The notes beneath the pieces are model-generated. The model was given only the letters and a program-made list of their open reading frames with translations. It had not been told where the DNA came from and made no database searches. Made by a program: the position numbers and the translations under genes. A stretch of DNA of 64,000 nt from the NCBI RefSeq assembly GCF_902859825.1, contig NZ_CADIKB010000021.1, positions 1 to 64,000 of the forward strand, read 5' to 3'. This document shows, piece after piece, positions 26,401 through 34,263 of this stretch (the stretch's first letter is position 1; each line of letters starts with the position of its first letter). This stretch comes from Paraburkholderia phenoliruptrix (GTDB lineage Bacteria; Pseudomonadota; Gammaproteobacteria; Burkholderiales; Burkholderiaceae).

Positions 26401-27790
26401 CGTTCAGGTCCAGCCCCGCGACCTGCAGATCGAACTGGCCGCGCTTGCCCGTCAGCGTGCCGCCGCCGGTAAGTGTCGCGCTTTTCACCAGTCGGACGGC
26501 CAGGTTCGAGATGCGTTGCGCCTCGGCGTCGAGGCGCACGTCGGCGTTAGCGTCGATGAGCGGCAGCAGGTTTTGGTCGATCGCGCCGGGACGCGCGTTG
26601 ACGATCGAGACGTGGCCGGCTACGGCAAACGGGGCGGCGGCGGGTTTGCCGGCGGGTTTGCCTACGGCGGGCGGGCGCACGGAACTTGCCGCCTGCGCGC
26701 GGCGCTCGGCGGCGCTGCCAGTCACGGCTGCACCGGAACTGGAAGGCAAACTGGCACTGGCGCCGGCCGCATCGGAGCCATTTTTCGCGCCGTCAAAACC
26801 ACCGCTGCCGACCGCCTGCCCCACCGGCTGCAACTCCGCTCTCACCGACAGATCGGCAAGCGGCGCGCCCGGCGCAAACGCCTGCGGGTTGACGTGATCG
26901 AAGCTCAGCGTGGCGCGCTTGAGCGGCACCTCGGCGAACGGCGTGGCCTCGAGCTCGGCGTGGCCGGCGAGCTTCATGCCGCTTGCATCGAGTTCAGCGA
27001 GGAGATTCTGCAGCGACCCGCTCAGATGGCCGCCCACCTGCACTGGCTCGTCGCGGACCTTCCCCGAATAACCGACGTCGCCGGTGAGTGGAAAGGGTTT
27101 CACGCCGTCGAGCTTCGCCGACGCCGTCACCGCGCCGAACGGCGTGTCGAGCCGCTCGACGGCAGCCTCGTGATGACGCCCGTCGCTGCGTCCGTGAAAA
27201 GCAAAGTGCGCAAACTCGCTCGTCGACGTGCCCTGGCGCAGCAACAGCCTGTCCACCTGGACGTCGCGGATTTCGAGCTGCATCGGCAGACGCAGGTCTT
27301 GCGGCAGTTTGAGCGGCTCGTTGCTGCCCGGCGACGACGCGCCGATGCGCGCATCCACCGTGCCGACATGGAGATAGTCGATCGTGAAGCGCCACGGTTC
27401 GCGCGTGAGCCCCCAGCGGCCCGACACCCGGTCGATCTGGATGTCCGTGCCGCTGCCGTCGAGCGCACGCCAGCGCACGGCTCGCAGCCGCACGCCGTTG
27501 GCGAGCGCGCCGCCTTCGAGCGTGCCGGTCAGCTTGCCGCCCAGCAACTTGACCGCCGCCTGCCATGCGTACGCGGTGCCGCGCTCGGTGGTAACGGCGC
27601 CGTACAGCAGGCCGAGCGCCAGCGCGACCAGCAGCACCAGCACGGCGAGCATCCAGCCGAGCGTTTTCAGCAGCAGACGCGCGGCGCCGCGGCGCTTTGC
27701 CGGCGGCCCCGGCGGCCCCGCTTCCGGAGCGCCAGGCGGCTCGTCGCCAGGCGGCGGCGCGGGAGGTTGAGCGGAAACGTCCGTCGTCAT
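23414..27790 (-). CDS. tamB: Translocation and assembly module subunit TamB
   Basis: A 1458-residue inner-membrane-anchored, AsmA/VPS13-like bridge protein. A Pro/Gly-rich cytoplasmic N-terminus (1-35) is followed by one membrane anchor (about 38-62, LLLKTLGWMLAVLVLLVALALGL region). A very long repetitive beta-rich periplasmic part follows, then the C-terminal DUF490/TamB domain (about 1130-1458) ending in IKW with an aromatic terminus. With TamA it supports insertion of outer-membrane proteins, and TamB-like proteins also carry phospholipid. Two Ala/Lys/Pro-rich low-complexity insertions occur (about residues 330-385 and 575-635), which makes it longer than the E. coli protein. It starts 28 bases after the tamA stop. 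Confidence 0.93.
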   Translation of the reverse strand: MTTDVSAQPPAPPPGDEPPGAPEAGPPGPPAKRRGAARLLLKTLGWMLAVLVLLVALALGLLYGAVTTERGTAYAWQAAVKLLGGKLTGTLEGGALANGVRLRAVRWRALDGSGTDIQIDRVSGRWGLTREPWRFTIDYLHVGTVDARIGASSPGSNEPLKLPQDLRLPMQLEIRDVQVDRLLLRQGTSTSEFAHFAFHGRSDGRHHEAAVERLDTPFGAVTASAKLDGVKPFPLTGDVGYSGKVRDEPVQVGGHLSGSLQNLLAELDASGMKLAGHAELEATPFAEVPLKRATLSFDHVNPQAFAPGAPLADLSVRAELQPVGQAVGSGGFDGAKNGSDAAGASASLPSSSGAAVTGSAAERRAQAASSVRPPAVGKPAGKPAAAPFAVAGHVSIVNARPGAIDQNLLPLIDANADVRLDAEAQRISNLAVRLVKSATLTGGGTLTGKRGQFDLQVAGLDLNALEATVRPTQLAGPIAIRLNDDIQSVTLDLADPKAALRAQGKLTMDPARLSFNDVRITSGKGRIELSGALKHDANSSYNLKAQLTDFDPLTLTSQMPSRKPVDGPSAPENAARGKLAAEAAAQVGSTAGAKSAAPADKAAAAVANTGKAVVKTEVMERKKPAPKRTAPPVRKIEARVNGTLSATGMLTPAFTTKAEFRLGPSVYDGLPLTGGGTVQLAGSRILPSRANLSVAGNQVDLAGSFGARGDRLRFHIDAPALERLGFGLAGLIAADGDLTGSFDHPNVVLNYKADSVVLSSNRIGHAEGHAELRDGANGALVFTTDARNVSAGGVDLATLTARLSGTRANHSLEAAATGKLQDRPLDLTLAANGKLTEARDGTHWDGTVTRLQNRGTPALNLESPLAVSAGPRRLTLGATRLMLEGAVLSLKSFAFDHGRVQSAGSLTGISLARLQDLRREITGAPPAVKTDLIFDGDWDFALGSTASGHIQIKRRSGDVTVEIGRGLASLGITDIGARADFSGGNRLNATLHAQASRIGVIDADAHTTLVAREGFLTVDEESALTGNVSANVPSLKTTGGLFGPSYLLDGHLALKLALGGTVAKPNLTGSLLGDDLSATLVDQGVQLKEGIVRIALSHNLVDFQQVEFHGASGTLRATGRVRLDGAEPDLTASIVADKLELFAAPDRNLSLTGSATVANAGAQGGLAINGKFLVDHALFDMPEQSAPKLGDDVVVVRPDGTVAGERPQPVPGSNKPMGPFAPRANIDISLGDNFRFRGQGADLGLTGTITAMSAPNLPLRAVGNVRVTPGSTYTAFGRKLNIENGFFTFNGPVANPGINILAMRRNQQVEAGVQVTGTVQFPVAKLVSEPNVPDNEKLSWLLFGHGTDQGNNLGQQSTMTTALALLGSASGKRIAQTFGLDEFSIGRSEVGLTDPQVVMVSKAINEWLVIGYEQGLQSASNAIKATINLTRYWSVAAYGGTFDGITLLYTRRYDRIKW

Positions 27791-27818
27791 GCGCGGTTCG
27801 GGTTCAGAGAAATGTCCA

Positions 27819-29675
27819 TCAGAAGGCGATCCCCAGTGTCAGATAGGGCCGCACGCTTCTGTTGCGGATGCCGTAGGCCAGATCCACGTTGACGGGACCG
27901 ACCGGGCTGCGCCAGCGCGCGCCGACGCCCACGCCCGGATAAAACACCCTCTCGCCCCAGGTGTCGGTGGCCGTGCCGACGTCGAAGAACGCGGCCGCGC
28001 CCCAGTCGTGGCTGAACCAATGCTGGTATTCCGCCGACGCCGTCACGAGATACTTGGTCGGCAGCACGGAGCCCTGGACGTTGTTACCAATGCTCTGATA
28101 CCCATAGCCGCGCACCGAATTCGAGCCGCCGGCGCGAAACAGCAGCGACGCCGGAATGCCGCTCGAACTGCCGCTCGTGAACACGCCGCCCAGTTCGGCG
28201 CGCAACACCACGAGGTCTTCCTTGCCGATGGGCAGATACTGCTGGCCGCGCGCGTAGCCGCGGATAAACGTCTGATCGGTGAGCGCGCCCTTCACCGCGA
28301 AGCCGGCCTCCACATGAATCAGGTTACCTTTGCGCGGGAACAGCGGGTCGTCGGTATTGCGCCGCGTCCACGACCACGACGGCACCAGCGCGCGGCTCGT
28401 GGTCGGCGCACCGACGTTCTGATCGAGCCGGTCCTGATAGAACAGGATCGCGTACGTGTAGTCGATGAATTGCGACGTACGAGCGCGCTGCACGCCGCCG
28501 CGGATACTGTAGATGCGCGTGTCGGAAACATCTGTGGTCGTGTAGGAGGCAAGCACACTGTTAGTCCACGCGCGCGGGCCGGGCGGCATCGCCAGCTGGA
28601 TCTGGCCGTATTGCTGGACCTGATCCAGACGGCCGTCGACGGTGAACGGCCAGGCCTTGCCGAAGGTGTTCAGATACGAGTACGCGCCCTGCACCAGCGC
28701 GCCGTTGTCGGTCGAATAACCGACGCCGCCGCGAATGCTGTTGTACGGATATTCCGACACCTTCACGTGAACCGGCGTGTCGACAGGCTTGGCCGGGTCG
28801 CTGTCCACGTCGATCGCGACGCTCGCGTAGTAGGGCGTGTTCTGCAACTGCCGCTGCAATTCGGTAATGCGCTGAACGTCGTAAATGTCGCCCACTGAAA
28901 TAGGATTGACGTTTTCGACGATCTGCTCCGGATAGCGCCGCGTGCCCGACACGTCGAGCTTGCCCATCGTGAAGGTCGGGCCGCTTTCATAGACGACCGA
29001 CAGCTTCGCCTCGTGCGTGCGCGGATCGACACGCGCCTCGGAGTGATAGATCTTCGCGCCGAGATAGCGGCGGGCCTGCAAAGCCTTCAGCGACGCGTTC
29101 TTGGCGTCGTCCCAGTCGCCCTGCGAAAAGGCATCGCCTTCGTGCAGCGAAAACGCGAAGCGCGCGGCGTTTTCCTGCGCCGGGTCCTCGGTCAACACCG
29201 GGCCGCGAAACGACAGCGAAATCGAGCTGATGGTGGTTTGCGGCCCCGGATCCACACTCACTGTGACGTGCTTGGTGTTGTCCACCGTGCGCACGTCGGT
29301 ACGAACGACGGGCGTGAAGTAGCCCTGCGTCGCCGCCAGATCGCGTACCTGCTGGGGCGTGGCCGTGATCAGAAATTCGAACTGGTCGTCGCTGATGTCG
29401 GGGCGCTTTGCGAAGCGCGCAATGTCCAGATGCTCGTCGAGGAGCTTGCGCAGCGAACGCGGCGTGGCTTCGACGTCGACCTTGTAGCTGGCCGCTGCGC
29501 GCGCCGCATGAGCGGGGCCGCCGGCGAGCAAGGACAGCAGGATGCCGAGCGCACGCGCGGCGCGCAGCCAGCGCCGCAGCGCCGCAGCGCCGGCTGCCGC
29601 CGGCCACGGCGCTCTGCCCCGCCGGCCGGCTTCGCCGCGCCGCTCATGCGGCTTTTCGATCGCACACCCCGCCAA
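27819..29675 (-). CDS. tamA: Translocation and assembly module subunit TamA (BamA/Omp85 family)
   Basis: An Omp85-type outer-membrane protein of about 618 residues: signal peptide (LGILLSLLAGGPAHA region), three POTRA-like domains (roughly 60-280) and a C-terminal 16-stranded barrel ending in aromatic LGIAF. Start choice is uncertain. The frame opens at a TTG at 29762, but GGAGG lies six bases before a TTG at 29675, which gives MAGCAIEKPHERR and places the hydrophobic core unusually far, about 40 residues, inside. No ATG or GTG is usable in the right region. It is followed by tamB in the same operon. Confidence 0.88.
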   Translation of the reverse strand: MAGCAIEKPHERRGEAGRRGRAPWPAAAGAAALRRWLRAARALGILLSLLAGGPAHAARAAASYKVDVEATPRSLRKLLDEHLDIARFAKRPDISDDQFEFLITATPQQVRDLAATQGYFTPVVRTDVRTVDNTKHVTVSVDPGPQTTISSISLSFRGPVLTEDPAQENAARFAFSLHEGDAFSQGDWDDAKNASLKALQARRYLGAKIYHSEARVDPRTHEAKLSVVYESGPTFTMGKLDVSGTRRYPEQIVENVNPISVGDIYDVQRITELQRQLQNTPYYASVAIDVDSDPAKPVDTPVHVKVSEYPYNSIRGGVGYSTDNGALVQGAYSYLNTFGKAWPFTVDGRLDQVQQYGQIQLAMPPGPRAWTNSVLASYTTTDVSDTRIYSIRGGVQRARTSQFIDYTYAILFYQDRLDQNVGAPTTSRALVPSWSWTRRNTDDPLFPRKGNLIHVEAGFAVKGALTDQTFIRGYARGQQYLPIGKEDLVVLRAELGGVFTSGSSSGIPASLLFRAGGSNSVRGYGYQSIGNNVQGSVLPTKYLVTASAEYQHWFSHDWGAAAFFDVGTATDTWGERVFYPGVGVGARWRSPVGPVNVDLAYGIRNRSVRPYLTLGIAF

Positions 29676-30072
29676 GCAGGACCTCCGGCCATGGTTGATG
29701 AATTTGTCGTTCGGGCGCGCAGTGCCGCCGAAGCTCGCTATTTGACCACATCGGCGGGACAACGCTGTCTCCGCGCTATCTCGTAATGCACCCGCGAGCG
29801 GACCCGCAAGGACATCGTCTGAAAGGCGGCAGCCAACGCCGCGGCGCCGTAGCGCGCGACCCGCCGCCCGCGGCCGACGCGCCCGCCTTTGACGCGCCTA
29901 TTGCGCGCGGGTTCCAGCCACGCCCGCCGCGCGAACATGCCGGCCAAAGCGTTCGCCGCCCGCGGGGTTTTTCGACCGCGCGCGGCGCATGCGCTAAAAT
30001 CGCGAAATCGAGTCGCGGCACCCGCACCAAGGCCGGGCAAGCCGCCATTTCACCCACTACGGACGTCGAGCC
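29676..30072. other. Divergent region between tamA and the DUF3460 gene
   Basis: A GC-rich gap of about 397 bases without a credible gene. It should contain promoters in both directions. A plus-strand candidate is TTCGAC at 29971-29976 and TAAAAT at 29995-30000, separated by 18 bases and 73 bases before the DUF3460 start. Confidence 0.4.
29971..30000 (+). promoter_or_regulatory. Candidate promoter of the DUF3460-scpA unit
   Basis: TTCGAC and TAAAAT are spaced by 18 bases, upstream of the small DUF3460 gene at 30073. The -10 matches consensus in five of six positions and the -35 only partly. Confidence 0.4.
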
Positions 30073-30258
30073 ATGTATCAATCGGACATCACCCAGTTCC
30101 TGAACCAGCTCAAGCAGCAGAAGCCCAACCTGGAAGCCGAGCAACGCCGCGGCCGGGCGCTTTTGTGGGACAAGCAGCCGATCGACCTGGAAGAGCGTGC
30201 CGAGCAGAAAGCTTCGCGCGTCGAACAGACGCCTTACCAGTACTACCAGAACTTCTGA
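30073..30258 (+). CDS. DUF3460 family small protein
   Basis: A 61-residue, highly charged soluble protein, beginning MYQSDITQFLNQLKQQ, with LLWDKQPIDL in the middle and ending in QYYQNF. This sequence type is the DUF3460 family of beta-proteobacteria, for which no function is known. The central part is Glu/Arg/Gln-rich and probably helical. It precedes scpA by 17 bases and is likely co-transcribed with it, so a link to chromosome segregation is possible but unproven. Confidence 0.85.
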   Translation: MYQSDITQFLNQLKQQKPNLEAEQRRGRALLWDKQPIDLEERAEQKASRVEQTPYQYYQNF

Positions 30259-30275
30259 GCGCCGCGCCGCAACCG

Positions 30276-31151
30276 ATGAGTCACGCCGACGAGGCACACG
30301 GCGCGCCGCCGGATTCGTCCGACGCCGCGCTCGCCGCGCCCGCCACCGATTCGACGCCGGACACCGTCGACGGCATTGCGTTCGCGCGCCTGTACGGCGA
30401 GCCGCTCTTCAAGCTGCCCACCGACCTCTATATCCCGCCGGACGCGCTCGAGGTGTTCCTCGAAACGTTCGAGGGACCGCTGGATCTGCTGCTGTACCTG
30501 ATCCGCAAGCAGAACTTCAACGTGCTCGACATCCCGATGGCGGATGTCACGGTGCAATACCTCGGCTACGTCGACCAGTTGCGCCAGACCAATCTCGAAC
30601 TCGCCTCCGAATATCTGCTGATGGCGGCCATGCTGATCGAGATCAAGTCGCGCATGCTGCTGCCCGTCAAGAAAGCGGACAGCGGCGAGGAAGCCGAAGA
30701 CCCGCGCGCCGAACTCGTGCGCCGTCTGCTGGAATACGAGCAGATGAAGCTGGCCGCGCAGCGCATCGACCAGTTGCCGCAACTCGGGCGCGACTTCCTG
30801 CGCGCCGAGGTCTACATCGAGCAAAGCATCACGCCGCGCTTTCCGGACGTGAACAGCGAAGACCTGCGCGCCGCGTGGGCCGACGTCATCAAGCGCGCAA
30901 AGCTCGTGCAGCATCACAAGATTTCGCGCGAAGAACTGTCCGTGCGCGAGCACATGAGCACGATCCTGCGGCAGCTGCAGAACGCGCGCTTCATGGAATT
31001 CTCCGACCTGTTCGACACCAGCAAGGGCGTGCCCGTCGTGGTCGTAAACTTCATCGCCGTACTTGAGCTGTGCAGGGAATCGCTCGTTGAAATTACCCAG
31101 GCCGAGCCGTTCGCACCCATTTATGTGCGCCTCGCCTACCTGCCGGCCTGA
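30276..31151 (+). CDS. scpA: Segregation and condensation protein A
   Basis: A 291-residue kleisin, the ScpA subunit that bridges SMC heads in the bacterial condensin. The diagnostic N-terminal block FEGPLDLLLYLIRKQ is present around residue 65, followed by LDIPMADVTVQYL and a C-terminal winged-helix-like end. An acidic Ala/Asp-rich leader of about 35 residues precedes the domain. The frame remains open upstream through the DUF3460 region, but the ATG at 30276 (MSHADEAHG) is the sensible start. No scpB is in the window. Confidence 0.93.
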   Translation: MSHADEAHGAPPDSSDAALAAPATDSTPDTVDGIAFARLYGEPLFKLPTDLYIPPDALEVFLETFEGPLDLLLYLIRKQNFNVLDIPMADVTVQYLGYVDQLRQTNLELASEYLLMAAMLIEIKSRMLLPVKKADSGEEAEDPRAELVRRLLEYEQMKLAAQRIDQLPQLGRDFLRAEVYIEQSITPRFPDVNSEDLRAAWADVIKRAKLVQHHKISREELSVREHMSTILRQLQNARFMEFSDLFDTSKGVPVVVVNFIAVLELCRESLVEITQAEPFAPIYVRLAYLPA

Positions 31152-31285
31152 GCGCCGGCGAGAAGCCGAAGCGAGGCGCCTCGCCGCCGCGCGAGGCGTT
31201 TCCGCGGCGGCGTAACACCGCCCGGCCGCACGCTCCCGAGTCGCGCTTCAGGCGTCATTTCGGTGCGTAGCGGCGCCAAATCCAC

Positions 31286-31291
31286 TACAAT
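31286..31291 (+). promoter_or_regulatory. Candidate -10 element of panC
   Basis: TACAAT in the 245-base gap between scpA and panC, 105 bases before the panC start. There is no good -35 match, so this is tentative. Confidence 0.35.
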
Positions 31292-31396
31292 CCCGCGCTC
31301 CGAACCTGTCATTACCAGTGAGGCCGCGGGCCGCGCAATCGGCCAGCGCCGTGCGTCAACCGAGTCTCGCGCCGCGCGAGGAATCCCTGTCCGATC

Positions 31397-32230
31397 ATGA
31401 AAGTCATCAGCTCGATCCATGAATTGCGCGACCAGTTGCGCGGCCAGAATCGCACGGCCTTCGTGCCGACCATGGGCAATCTGCATGAAGGCCATCTGTC
31501 GCTGATGCGGCTCGCGCGCCAGCACGGCGATCCGGTAGTGGCGAGCATCTTCGTCAATCGTCTGCAGTTTGGACCCAACGAGGATTTCGACAAATACCCG
31601 CGCACGCTCGAAGCCGATATCGAAAAGCTGCAGAAAGAAAACGTCTACGTGCTGTTCGCGCCGACCGAGCGCGATCTGTATCCGGAGCCGCAGGAGTACC
31701 GCGTGCATCCGCCGCACGATCTGGGCGACATCCTCGAAGGCGAATTCCGGCCGGGCTTTTTCCAGGGCGTCTGTACCGTCGTGATGAAGCTGATGTCGTG
31801 CGTGCAGCCGCGCGTCGCGGTGTTCGGCAAGAAGGACTACCAGCAATTGATGATCGTGCGCCGCATGTGCCACCAGTTCGCGTTGCCGACGGACATCATC
31901 GCCGCTGAAACCGTGCGCGATACCGACGGTCTCGCGCTCAGTTCGCGCAACCGCTATCTGGAGGCGGCCGAGCGCGCGGAAGCGCCGATGCTCGCCGCCG
32001 AACTGAACCGCGTGCGCGACGCCGTGCTCGCGGGCGAGCGCGACTTCGCGTCGCTCGAACGGGCCGCGATGGCAGCGCTCGCCGCGCGCGGCTGGCAGCC
32101 CGACTACGTCGCGGTGCGCAAGCGCTCGAATCTGCTGCCGCCGGGTCCGCAAGACGCGAACGCGGAACTCGTCGTGCTGGCGGCCGCCAAGCTGGGTGCG
32201 ACCCGTCTGATCGACAACCTCGAAATCTGA
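31397..32230 (+). CDS. panC: Pantothenate synthetase (pantoate-beta-alanine ligase)
   Basis: A 277-residue ATP-dependent ligase joining pantoate and beta-alanine. The cytidylyltransferase-type motif PTMGNLHEGH lies at 24-33 (HxGH equivalent H30/H33), and the second nucleotide motif DGLALSSRN lies around 175-183, replacing KMSKS. The next gene makes beta-alanine, the co-substrate, 70 bases downstream, so the two form a pantothenate unit; panB is not in the window. Confidence 0.96.
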   Translation: MKVISSIHELRDQLRGQNRTAFVPTMGNLHEGHLSLMRLARQHGDPVVASIFVNRLQFGPNEDFDKYPRTLEADIEKLQKENVYVLFAPTERDLYPEPQEYRVHPPHDLGDILEGEFRPGFFQGVCTVVMKLMSCVQPRVAVFGKKDYQQLMIVRRMCHQFALPTDIIAAETVRDTDGLALSSRNRYLEAAERAEAPMLAAELNRVRDAVLAGERDFASLERAAMAALAARGWQPDYVAVRKRSNLLPPGPQDANAELVVLAAAKLGATRLIDNLEI

Positions 32231-32236
32231 AATTGT

Positions 32237-32280
32237 CTTAGGCGATTGGACATCGCCTAAGAGTCTGGACAGCGCCTAAG
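32237..32280 (+). repeat. Inverted and direct repeat between panC and panD
   Basis: CTTAGGCGAT at 32237-32246 and ATCGCCTAAG at 32252-32261 are perfect inverted copies with a five-base loop. A second near-copy of the right half, TGGACAGCGCCTAAG, follows at 32266-32280. There is no T run, so this is more likely an mRNA structure between two co-transcribed genes, for example limiting processing, than a terminator. Confidence 0.6.
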
Positions 32281-32300
32281 CGTCAAAGGAATGGCTAGCC

Positions 32301-32687
32301 ATGCAACGCAACATGCTGAAGTCGAAGATCCACCGCGTCGCGGTCACGCATTGCGAGCTGCACTATGAAGGCTCATGCGCGATCGACGAAGACCTGCTGG
32401 AAGCGGCAAACATTATCGAAAACGAGCGCATCGACATCTGGAACATCAACAACGGCGAGCGTTTCTCGACCTATGCGATCAAGGGCGAGCGCGGCAGCGG
32501 CATGATTTCGCTGAACGGTTCGGCGGCGCGGCGCGCGCAACTGGGCGATCTGGTGATCATCGCGGCGTTTGCCATGGTCGACGAGGCGGAACTGAAGGCG
32601 GGCTGGAAGCCGGATCTGGTGTTCGTCGACGAAAACAACAAGATGAAGGGCAGCCGGGATCACGTGCCCACGCAGAACTGGACCTGA
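32301..32687 (+). CDS. panD: Aspartate 1-decarboxylase (pyruvoyl-dependent) proenzyme
   Basis: A 128-residue proenzyme making beta-alanine from aspartate. It self-cleaves between Gly24 and Ser25 in YEGSCAID; Ser25 becomes the pyruvoyl cofactor. The catalytic Lys/His/Tyr context (KSKIHRVAVTHCELHY) and the NGxxARR region (LNGSAARRAQLGD) are intact. The start could be the first ATG or Met5 (MLKSKIHRV), the usual family start. It is co-oriented with panC. Confidence 0.96.
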   Translation: MQRNMLKSKIHRVAVTHCELHYEGSCAIDEDLLEAANIIENERIDIWNINNGERFSTYAIKGERGSGMISLNGSAARRAQLGDLVIIAAFAMVDEAELKAGWKPDLVFVDENNKMKGSRDHVPTQNWT

Positions 32688-32790
32688 GCCGGCGCGCCCG
32701 GGGTTCGCTCCGGGTCTGGCTTCGAACCACCGCCCGACTCTCCGTCCCACTCTTTATCCACGCCTCGGGCAAGCGCGGCACAGCGCCCGC

Positions 32791-33429
32791 TCAGCCTTTT
32801 TTCGCGGCGCCGTTCGTCCATTCGATGATCGGCTGCCACTGCTCCAGGTCCTTCTCCACCCGGCTTTTCGCGACGTCCCACAGCGTCAGGCCGTGCGCCG
32901 CGAGCTGCACGTAATTCTGCGTGTCGCGCAAATAGCCGAGCACCGGCAGCTTCAATCCTTCGACGAAACGGTGTAACTGCTCGGCCGAGCGCGTGCGGGC
33001 GTCCACCCGCATGCCGACCACGCCGATCTCGATTGCGCCTTTCCTGACTGCCTTTTCCTTGGCCAGCCGCTCCAGAAAGTCCTGCGTCGCGAGGATGTCG
33101 AACATGGACGGCTGCAGCGGCACGATCACCTTGTCCGCCAGCTCCAGCGCGATGTTCATGCGATTGCCGTGCAGCCCGGCCGGCGTGTCGATGATCGCGT
33201 GCTCGAGGCCCTTCGGCGGTTTGGCGGGCGTCTCGGGATTCACTTCCCAGGTCTCGATGGCCGGCAAGGTGTCGGGCCGCAACGACAGCCACGCGTGCGC
33301 CGACTGCTGCTTGTCCAGATCCGCGAGCGCCACCCACTCGCCGTTTGCGGCGAAATAGCCGGCCAGATTCGTCGACAGCGTGCTTTTGCCCACGCCGCCC
33401 TTCGGATTCGCCACCACGATTACCGTCAT
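32791..33429 (-). CDS. Orphan ParA/MinD-family ATPase
   Basis: A 212-residue Walker-type cytoskeletal ATPase: deviant Walker A KGGVGKST at 10-17, the DLDKQQSAHAW element, and IIDTPAG as Walker B. It lacks the N-terminal HTH extension of plasmid ParA and no parB, minC or chemotaxis gene is adjacent, so it belongs to the orphan class that positions cargo of unknown identity. It converges with panD on the left and diverges from the thioesterase on the right. Its cargo cannot be predicted. Confidence 0.85.
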   Translation of the reverse strand: MTVIVVANPKGGVGKSTLSTNLAGYFAANGEWVALADLDKQQSAHAWLSLRPDTLPAIETWEVNPETPAKPPKGLEHAIIDTPAGLHGNRMNIALELADKVIVPLQPSMFDILATQDFLERLAKEKAVRKGAIEIGVVGMRVDARTRSAEQLHRFVEGLKLPVLGYLRDTQNYVQLAAHGLTLWDVAKSRVEKDLEQWQPIIEWTNGAAKKG

Positions 33430-33686
33430 GAATACTCCCGGAAAGAAGGCTGGCGATGCCAGCCGGTTTGCCGCTTTCTACCTCGTTTTCCGCCAGCTTG
33501 TCTGTATTGCGCTGGCTGCTTTGGGGGATGCCCCGCTGTCATGCCGGCGCGCGGGTTTGCTGCATCTTGAGCCCGCGCGCCGATCCAGCCGTTGATAATA
33601 TCGACAAATCCAGCAAGGCCGAAGCCCCCGAACGGCTAATCGGCCGTCGTCCGTCAGCGAATTTATCTTTCGAGGAAGCGCAATCC

Positions 33687-34106
33687 ATGAGCAAGCTCCG
33701 CCCGGAATACACCGTCGAACGCCTGCACGAACGCCAGAAAGGCAAGCTGCCCGGCTTGCTGGGCGTGCAGGTGCTGTCGCTGGATGAAGGCATGCTGAGC
33801 GCGCAATTGACCGTGCGCGAGGAACTGCTCGCGCCGAACGGCTTTCTGCATGCGGCCACGGTGATCGGTCTCGCGGACACCGCCTGCGGCTACGCGTGCC
33901 TCGCGCACCTGCCGGAGACGGCGCGCAATTTCACGACCGTCGAGCTGAAAAGCAATTTCCTCGGCACGGCAACGGAAGGCGCGATCCGCGCGGTGGCGAA
34001 AGCCGTGCACCTCGGCCGCAGCACGCAGGTGTGGGACGCGACTGTCACCGATCCGAATGGCAAGACCATCGCGCTCTTTCGCTGCACGCAGATCGTGTTG
34101 TATTGA
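33687..34106 (+). CDS. PaaI-family hotdog-fold thioesterase
   Basis: A 139-residue hotdog protein. The region NGFLHAATVIGLADTACG carries the family helix with the catalytic Asp, and TVELKSNFLG forms the substrate strand. It hydrolyses acyl-CoA or aryl-CoA; the substrate is unknown. The frame runs open upstream to 33456, but the ATG at 33687 gives the family length. It is followed by a strong bidirectional terminator. Confidence 0.88.
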   Translation: MSKLRPEYTVERLHERQKGKLPGLLGVQVLSLDEGMLSAQLTVREELLAPNGFLHAATVIGLADTACGYACLAHLPETARNFTTVELKSNFLGTATEGAIRAVAKAVHLGRSTQVWDATVTDPNGKTIALFRCTQIVLY

Positions 34107-34151
34107 CGAGACTGCCAACGCGCAACCGGCGCAACCGGTCGCGCCGGGAAT

Positions 34152-34186
34152 AAAAAAGCACGCGGCCTGAGAGCGCGTGCTTTTTT
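34152..34186. terminator. Bidirectional terminator between the thioesterase and doxX genes
   Basis: AAAAAAGCACGCG and CGCGTGCTTTTTT are exact reverse complements around a short loop, giving a stem with A and T flanks on both strands. It lies between two convergent genes. Confidence 0.9.
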
Positions 34187-34263
34187 GCATCCTGCGTCGC
34201 GTGAAGGGTTTGCGGCCGGTGGCGGCAACCGCGCCGCCCCAACCTCCCCTTGGCGCGAATGAA

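Noticed and set aside
23756..27892. Very long plus-strand open frame (1378 codons) opposite tamB
   Set aside because: Arg/His/Ala-rich shadow of tamB in GC-rich DNA; no domain, start signal or hydrophobic pattern, while tamB has clear domains and operon context.
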